In this document: piece by piece, positions 43,655-48,789 of the stretch
Position numbering within the stretch: the first letter of the stretch is position 1
Layout: the number at the start of each line of letters is the position of its first letter
Program-made: the position numbers and the translations under genes
Assembly (NCBI GenBank): GCA_030278895.1
Contig: JARXKK010000007.1
Coordinates: 1 to 48,789 of the forward strand
DNA: 48,789 nt
Direction: 5' to 3'
Source of the DNA: Acidobacteriota bacterium
GTDB lineage: Bacteria > Acidobacteriota > Thermoanaerobaculia > UBA5066
The notes under the pieces: model-generated
What the model was told of the DNA's origin: nothing
Database searches by the model: none
Seen by the model: only the letters and a program-made list of their open reading frames with translations

Positions 43655-46600
43655 CTACCGCAGTTCGTGCACGTGAATTCGTAGTGGGGCATCGGGAACC
43701 TCCTCGGGGATCGGAATCTCGATGGAGGCCCCGAACGCCCGGACGTACATGTAATAAAGGAGCGGGATCACGACGAGGGTCAGGGCTGTCGCGACGACGA
43801 CGCCCGAGATGAGCGCGACGGCGAGGCCCTGGAAGATCGGGTCGAGGAGGATGACGGCGCCGCCCGCGACGAGCGCGAGCGCCGTCAGGACGATCGGGCG
43901 GAAGCGGACGGCGCCCGCCTTCACGACGGCCTCCTCGAGCGGCTCGCCGGCGGCGAGCTCGAGGTTGATGAAGTCCACGAGGAGGATCGAGTTGCGCACG
44001 ATGATCCCCGCGAGCGCGATGAATCCGATCATCGACGTCGCCGTGAAGAACACGCCGAACACCGCGTGCGCCGGCACGATGCCGATGAGCGTGAGCGGAA
44101 TCGGCGCCATGATGATGAGCGGCGTCACGAAGGAGCGGAACCACCCGACGACGAGGACGTAGATGAGGACGAGGACGGCCGCGAAGGCGATCCCCATGTC
44201 CCGGAAGACCTCGACCGTGACGTGCCACTCGCCGTCCCACTTGAGCGCGTAGCGGTTCGAGTCGTTTGGGAGCGCCGTGTTGAAGACGTCGAGCGGCCGG
44301 CCGTCCGGGCCGCGGAGCGCCTGGACTTTCTTTTTCATGTCGAGGATGCCGTAGACCGGCGCCTCGGCGACGCCCGCCATCTCGGCGAGGACGTACGTCA
44401 CCGGCTGCAGGTTCTTGTGGTAGATGAACGGCGCCCGCTTGCCCGGAACGACCGTCACGAGCTCGCGGATCGGGACGAGGCGGCCCGTCTGCGAGGGCAC
44501 CGTCGTCGCGAGGAGGCCCTCGAGGCCCGAGCGCTGGGCGCGGTCGAGGCGCAGCACGATGGGCACGGCCTCGCGCGCGGAGTCCACGCGCAGGAGCCCC
44601 GCGTCCATGCCGTCGAGCGCGATCCGGAGCGTCTTGACGACGACCTCGGGCGTCACGCCGGAGAGCATCGCCTTCTCGCGGTCGATCACGAGCTCGATTT
44701 TCGGAGAGGCGTCCTCGACGAGCCAGTCGGTATCGACGACGCCGGGCGTCGATTCGAAGATCCCGCGGACCTCCTTCGCGAGCGCGATGCGGCTCGCCGG
44801 GTCCGGCCCGTAAATCTCCGCGACCATCGTCGAGAGGACCGGCGGCCCAGGCGGGACCTCCGTGACCTTCACGTTCGCGTTCAAGGCCTTCGCGGCCGCC
44901 GTGATGCGGTTGCGGATCTCCTTGGCGATCGTGTGACTGTCCTTCTTCCGGTCGTCCTTGGACGCGAGGTTCACCTGCATGTCCGCGACGAGCGGGCCCG
45001 AGCGCAGGAAGTAGTGGCGCACGAGGCCGTTGAAGTTGAACGGGGCCGACGTTCCGGCGTAGACCTCGACGTCCGCGACCTCGGGCTGGGCCTTCACGAG
45101 CGTCGCGAGCGTGCGCGCGGCGGCGGCGGTCGCCTCGAGCGTCGTGCCCTCGGGCATGTCGAGGACGACCTGCAGCTCGCTCTTGTTGTCGTACGGCAGC
45201 ATCTTGACCTTCGCCGCGCGGACGAGGAAGAGCCCGCAGGCGAGGAGAAGCAGGACGACGACGCTGCCGAGGAGGACCCAGCGGCGGGTCGCGCTTGCGA
45301 GCAGCGGCGTGAACAGCTTCCGGTAGAAGCGGAGGAGGCGATCCTCGGGCTTCGTGCCGGCGCCCGCCCCGAAGTGCTCCTCTCCCTTGAGGTGCTCCTC
45401 GGCGAACTTGCGGAAGAGCCGGAACGTGAGCCAGGGCGAGACGATGAACGCGATGAGGAGCGAGAAGACCATCGCGGCCGAGGCGTTCACGGGGATCGGG
45501 CGCATGTACGGGCCCATGAGGCCCGAGACGAACGCGAGCGGGAGGAGCGCCGCGACGACCGCGAACGTCGCGAGGATCGTCGGGTTGCCGACCTCGTCCA
45601 CCGCGTAGACGGTGGTGAGGCGGGGCTCGCCCCAGCCCAGCTCGTAGTGGCGGTGGACGTTCTCGACGACGACGATCGCGTCGTCCACGAGGATGCCGAT
45701 CGCGAAGATGAGCGCGAAGAGCGTGACGCGATTCAGCGTGTACCCGAAGAGGTACGACGCGAAGAGCGTGAGGGCGAGCGTCGCGGGGACCGCGACGAGG
45801 ACGACGACCGCCTCGCGGCGCCCGAGAAAGAGCGCCATGAGGAGGACGACGGAGAACGTCGCGAGCCCGACGTGGAAGATGAGCTCGCCGGATTTCTCGT
45901 CGGCCGTCTTGCCGTAATCGCGCGTCTTGGCGACGGTCACGTTCGACGGGACGACGGGGCCCTTCAGGCCCTGGAGGCGGACGTCGAGATCCTTCACGAG
46001 ATCGACGGCGTTCGTGCCGGGCTTCTTGGCGACGGCGAGGGTCACGGCGGGCGCGTCGTCGCCCGCCTTCGTGAGCATCCACGCGTACTGCGAGGGCTCC
46101 TCGGGGCCATCCGCGACGGTCGCGACGTCCTTGAGCCAGACCGGCTTGCCGTTCGCGACGCCGATCACGGCCGAGCCGACGTCCTCGGCGCGGCGGAAGA
46201 GGGAGCCGACCTCGACGGGAACCTCGGCGTTGCCGGAGGCGAAGCTGCCCGCGGGGAGGCGCCAGTTGAGACCGGACAGTGCGCCGTAGGCCTGGACGAG
46301 CGAGACGCCGTAGGAGGCAAGGCGGTCGCGATCGAACCTCACGTTGAGGACCCGCCGCTGGCCGCCGATCACGGTCACCTGCGCGACGCGCGGATGCCGC
46401 GTGAAGTCGGCCTTGACCTCGTCGGCGATCTGCCGGAGCTGCATCGGCGTCGCGTCCTTCGAAAAGAGCGTGTACGCGGCGACAGGGACGTCATCGATTC
46501 CCCGCGGGGCGACGACGGGCGGCAGCGCGCCCGGCGGGAGCGCGGGCGCGAGCTCGGCCAGCTTCGCGTGCACGCGGACGACGGCCTGGTCGGGGTCCGT

Positions 46601-46972
46601 CCCGACCATGAACCGCACGATCACGATGCCGCCCGAGGGCTGCGACGTGGAGTAGACGAACTCGACGTTCGGGATCTGGTAGAGCGCCTTCTCGACGGGC
46701 GAGACGACGCGCCGCTCGACTTCCTCGGCCGTCGCGCCGGGGAGCGCGACGAAGACGTCGATCATCGGGACCTTGATCTGGGGCTCCTCCTCGCGCGGCG
46801 TGATGAGCAGCGCGAACGCCCCGAGGAGAAGCGACGCGACGACGAGGAGCGGCGTCAGCTTCGATTCGAGGAACGCCTTCGCGATCCGGCCCGAGGCGCC
46901 GAGGGGCCGGCGGGTCATCTTTCGGTGGAGGATCTCGCGGGCGCTCGGCCCGCCGGGAGTGGGCTCGCTCAC
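43655..46972 (-). CDS. RND-family efflux permease
   Basis: Inner membrane pump of 1,105 residues. After FLESKLTPLLVVASLLLGAF, the porter domain has PGATAEEVERRVVSPVEKAL. The proton-relay pair is in GILVDDAIVVVENVHRHYELG near residue 430. A second six-helix block lies at about 930-1080 and includes GFIALAGIIVRNSILLVDF. This type is near the hydrophobe/amphiphile group of unknown substrate rather than the metal-specific CusA type. It starts at GTG 46972 in a four-base overlap (GTGA) with the adaptor gene. Confidence 0.93.
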   Translation of the reverse strand: MSEPTPGGPSAREILHRKMTRRPLGASGRIAKAFLESKLTPLLVVASLLLGAFALLITPREEEPQIKVPMIDVFVALPGATAEEVERRVVSPVEKALYQIPNVEFVYSTSQPSGGIVIVRFMVGTDPDQAVVRVHAKLAELAPALPPGALPPVVAPRGIDDVPVAAYTLFSKDATPMQLRQIADEVKADFTRHPRVAQVTVIGGQRRVLNVRFDRDRLASYGVSLVQAYGALSGLNWRLPAGSFASGNAEVPVEVGSLFRRAEDVGSAVIGVANGKPVWLKDVATVADGPEEPSQYAWMLTKAGDDAPAVTLAVAKKPGTNAVDLVKDLDVRLQGLKGPVVPSNVTVAKTRDYGKTADEKSGELIFHVGLATFSVVLLMALFLGRREAVVVLVAVPATLALTLFASYLFGYTLNRVTLFALIFAIGILVDDAIVVVENVHRHYELGWGEPRLTTVYAVDEVGNPTILATFAVVAALLPLAFVSGLMGPYMRPIPVNASAAMVFSLLIAFIVSPWLTFRLFRKFAEEHLKGEEHFGAGAGTKPEDRLLRFYRKLFTPLLASATRRWVLLGSVVVLLLLACGLFLVRAAKVKMLPYDNKSELQVVLDMPEGTTLEATAAAARTLATLVKAQPEVADVEVYAGTSAPFNFNGLVRHYFLRSGPLVADMQVNLASKDDRKKDSHTIAKEIRNRITAAAKALNANVKVTEVPPGPPVLSTMVAEIYGPDPASRIALAKEVRGIFESTPGVVDTDWLVEDASPKIELVIDREKAMLSGVTPEVVVKTLRIALDGMDAGLLRVDSAREAVPIVLRLDRAQRSGLEGLLATTVPSQTGRLVPIRELVTVVPGKRAPFIYHKNLQPVTYVLAEMAGVAEAPVYGILDMKKKVQALRGPDGRPLDVFNTALPNDSNRYALKWDGEWHVTVEVFRDMGIAFAAVLVLIYVLVVGWFRSFVTPLIIMAPIPLTLIGIVPAHAVFGVFFTATSMIGFIALAGIIVRNSILLVDFINLELAAGEPLEEAVVKAGAVRFRPIVLTALALVAGGAVILLDPIFQGLAVALISGVVVATALTLVVIPLLYYMYVRAFGASIEIPIPEEVPDAPLRIHVHELR

Positions 46973-48135
46973 CGGACGCTGTCCTTGGCCACGACGGGTG
47001 CGCCGTCGGCGGGCGGCGCCGCGAGGCCGACGAGGACGGTTTCGCCGCCCGAGAGGCCGGAAAGGATCTCGATCTTGCCGCCGGAGACGGCGCCCGTCGT
47101 GACGGCGCGTGTGCGCGCCTTGCCGGCCTCGTCCTTGACGGCGACGAGGGTGACACCGCCGCTCGTGAGGACCGCGGATTCGGGGACGAGAATGGTCGCG
47201 CGCGGCGCCGCGTCGAGCGTCGCGCGGCCCGTGAGGCCCGTTGCAACGGGTACGCCGCCCAGCTCGAGCGTCGCCGTATACGTGTGGCTCGTCGGGTCCG
47301 CGCCCGGGGACATCTCGACGACGGTGCCGGTGAGCTCGGCGGCGACGCCGTCGATCTTCACGGAGAGCTTCTGCCCGGCCTTGAGGCCCGACGCCGCAAC
47401 GGTGCTCGCGGGGACCTGCACGACGAGCCGGCGGCCCGTCGCGGACTCGACGGTGACGAGCGGGCGGCCCGGGGCCGCGAGGTCGCCGGCCTCGACGAGG
47501 CGGGCGGCCACACGGCCGGCGAAGGGCGCCGTCACGCGGGATTCGCGAGCGACGGAGGAGGCTGCTTCCACCGCGCCGTCGCCCTGCTGGACGGCGCCCT
47601 TCGCCTGCTCGTACTGCATCCGGGACATGTCGAGCTCCAGCGCCGACGCCGATCCGGAGGCCGCGAGGGCCTTGTAGCGTTCATGGTTGCGCTCGGCGAG
47701 GGATAGCGCCGCGCGCGCCTGGGCGAGGGCGCCCCTGGCCTGAGAGACCTGCCCGCTCGCGGTCGCGGCATCGATCTCTACGAGAACGTCGCCGGCGGCG
47801 ACGGACTGCCCGACGCGCGCCGGGACGGCGACGACGTTCGCCATGACGCGCGACGAGACGGCGGCGGAGCGGTCGGCGGTGACGGTGCCGTAGAGGGTCA
47901 GACGGTCCGGCAGCGACGCCTTCTCGACCAGCGCGGTTGCCGCGGAAACCGGAGAGAGAGAGGAAGACGAAGATTTCTTAGAAGGTGAAGAGGGGCCGGC
48001 GCAGCCGGCGAGGACCGCCGAGGCGATTCCCGCCGCGACGAGCCCGCCCGACACCTTCGAAGAAAATCCGAATCCGAATCCCCCGGTCTTCTCCCCGTCT
48101 TTCCCCCTCAAAGAGATTCCGAATATCTGTTTCAC
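46969..48135 (-). CDS. RND periplasmic adaptor (membrane fusion protein), lipoprotein
   Basis: The protein has 388 residues from GTG 48135. A lipobox ASAVLAGC puts the lipid on Cys45. The lipoyl/barrel-sandwich half reads VMANVVAVPARVGQSVAAGD and APFAGRVAARLVEAGDLAAP on either side of an alpha hairpin (about 115-180). The beta-barrel and membrane-proximal domains follow. The region before and just after the lipobox is low-complexity (SPSKKSSSSSLSP), encoded by copies 5-7 of the dispersed repeat. It links the RND pump with the outer membrane factor. Confidence 0.9.
   Translation of the reverse strand: MKQIFGISLRGKDGEKTGGFGFGFSSKVSGGLVAAGIASAVLAGCAGPSSPSKKSSSSSLSPVSAATALVEKASLPDRLTLYGTVTADRSAAVSSRVMANVVAVPARVGQSVAAGDVLVEIDAATASGQVSQARGALAQARAALSLAERNHERYKALAASGSASALELDMSRMQYEQAKGAVQQGDGAVEAASSVARESRVTAPFAGRVAARLVEAGDLAAPGRPLVTVESATGRRLVVQVPASTVAASGLKAGQKLSVKIDGVAAELTGTVVEMSPGADPTSHTYTATLELGGVPVATGLTGRATLDAAPRATILVPESAVLTSGGVTLVAVKDEAGKARTRAVTTGAVSGGKIEILSGLSGGETVLVGLAAPPADGAPVVAKDSVR
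47962..47986 (+). repeat. Dispersed AT-rich palindromic repeat, copy 5
   Basis: The plus strand reads GAAGACGAAGATTTCTTAGA followed by AGGT, with the core TTTCTTAGAAG (47974-47984, one mismatch). In the adaptor gene it is read on the other strand as SPSKKSSSS, much like copy 2. Confidence 0.6.
48052..48069 (-). repeat. Variant repeat, copy 6
   Basis: GGATTTTCTTCGAAGGTG on the minus strand differs from the core mainly by C for A after CTT. It lies inside the adaptor signal region and is read as GFSSKV. It also resembles the psrC variants. Confidence 0.4.
48103..48120 (-). repeat. Variant repeat, copy 7
   Basis: GGAATCTCTTTGAGGGGG on the minus strand matches the first ten bases of the copy 3 core (GGAATCTCTT) and then diverges. 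It is read as GISLRGK near the adaptor start. Confidence 0.35.
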
Positions 48136-48789
48136 TCCGTTCCTCCGTTCAATACGCTTTCCGGGCGGCGACCCGACTTGACGGCGAGCTTCAGCGCCGC
48201 CGTGTGCGCGTCGGCGCGGGCGACGAGCTCGCGCGTCTCCGCCTCGCGGCGGGCCGTGGTGACGTCCAGGAGATCGAGCGTCTTCACCACGCCCGCCCGG
48301 TATCTGTCGTTCGTGATGCGCTCGGCTTCGCGGGCCGAATCGAGCGCCTTCTTCGCGGTCTCGTGCCGGGCCTGGGCCGTCCGGGCCTCCTCGAAGGCCT
48401 GGCGGACCTCGAGGCGGACGCCCTCGGCGAACCGGGCGAAGTCCGCGCGCCCCGCGCGGGCGTCCTCGCGGGCCGCGACGGCTGCGGCGCGGTCGCTGCC
48501 ACCCGCGAACACGTTCCAGGTCGCGACGGCCATGATCGAGCCCGACGTGCCGGTCGAGCCGAACGGCTTGTCGCCGTAGAGCTCGCCCTTCGCGAGGAGC
48601 GCGAGCTTCGGGAAGAGCGGCGCTTTCTTCACCTTCTCCTCGAGCTCGCCGGCTTGAAGGAGATTCCGGGCCGAGCCGAGGTCGGCGCGCTCGGCAGCCG
48701 TCGCGAGCCAGCCGTCCACGGGTGTCGCGATGGGGCGCGGGTCGGGCAGGGGGGCGAGTGCCCAGGCCGACTCGCCCGCGGCACCGAGG
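48132..48789 (-). CDS. TolC-type outer membrane factor, partial (5' end missing)
   Basis: The visible part is about 218 residues and the frame is open to the right edge, so the N-terminal half is outside. RPIATPVDGWLATAAERADL, VATWNVFAGGSDRAAAVAAR and the long helix FARFAEGVRLEVRQAFEEAR, followed by NDRYRAGVVKTLDLLDVTTA, are the OEP (outer membrane efflux) pattern. It completes a tripartite efflux pump with the adaptor and RND genes. Its TGA overlaps the adaptor GTG. The promoter of the minus-strand series must lie beyond the window. Confidence 0.88.
   Translation of the reverse strand, partial: LGAAGESAWALAPLPDPRPIATPVDGWLATAAERADLGSARNLLQAGELEEKVKKAPLFPKLALLAKGELYGDKPFGSTGTSGSIMAVATWNVFAGGSDRAAAVAAREDARAGRADFARFAEGVRLEVRQAFEEARTAQARHETAKKALDSAREAERITNDRYRAGVVKTLDLLDVTTARREAETRELVARADAHTAALKLAVKSGRRPESVLNGGTE

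Noticed and set aside
44066-47677. Very long open frame on the plus strand opposite the RND and adaptor genes
   Set aside because: It is Arg/Asp/Glu-rich with no domain and mirrors the codon bias of the real minus-strand genes. Similar antisense frames lie opposite lysC and parC and were left out for the same reason.

Overview
The window is GC-rich and densely coding, with no RNA gene, CRISPR array or insertion sequence that I can see and no gene-free gap longer than about 175 bases. A GWxTD domain fused to a von Willebrand A domain, a zinc-ribbon/FHA protein and an ECF sigma/RskA pair suggest a Gram-negative member of the Acidobacteriota (perhaps Thermoanaerobaculia). This is inferred from gene content, not from a marker gene.

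Positions 1-23.3 kb are mostly housekeeping: a broken carB end at the left edge, an exported helix-hairpin-helix DNA-binding protein, a YidB-like protein, a Phd/VapC toxin-antitoxin pair, an SH3/TonB-like lipoprotein with a prolyl oligopeptidase, a lysC-thrB-thrC threonine operon, an FHA protein, a cysteine desulfurase, a large GWxTD/VWFA protein, Maf, a degenerate GGDEF protein, adenine deaminase, CorA, a Spy-like protein, an RskA/ECF sigma pair, a topoisomerase IV A-type subunit and IspH.

Positions 23.4-36.1 kb hold a plus-strand locus that looks like one sulfur-linked respiratory system. It starts with a PAS/AAA+/Fis sigma-54 activator that overlaps a short Tat-type Rieske protein. A b6-like diheme cytochrome b and an 11-heme cytochrome c follow. 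After a 174-base regulatory gap come a PsrABC-type molybdopterin oxidoreductase, two YeeE/YedE sulfur-transport proteins (the second fused to a cysteine-less rhodanese), an exported tandem rhodanese, a FadL-type porin and an unknown exported protein. The gap carries a good sigma-54 promoter match and two near-identical dyads 54 bases apart, as expected for activator sites.

Positions 36.1-38.8 kb hold an arsenic operon (arsR, arsM, acr3, arsC) with two matching dyad operators. From the right edge back to 38.8 kb runs a compact minus-strand gene series: outer membrane factor, adaptor, RND pump, DUF302, ArsR-type regulator, class V aminotransferase-fold enzyme, Cys/Met-metabolism PLP enzyme, a 30-residue membrane ORF, a DUF2892 protein and a TauE/SafE exporter.

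Notable structure: a dispersed AT-rich palindromic repeat (core TTTCTTAGAAA) recurs in the respiratory locus and in the RND adaptor gene, often read in frame; two genes appear to start at CUG inside a CUGA overlap; and the 30-residue ORF has a UGA followed by a hairpin and an open frame that ends exactly in an ATGA overlap with the next gene.
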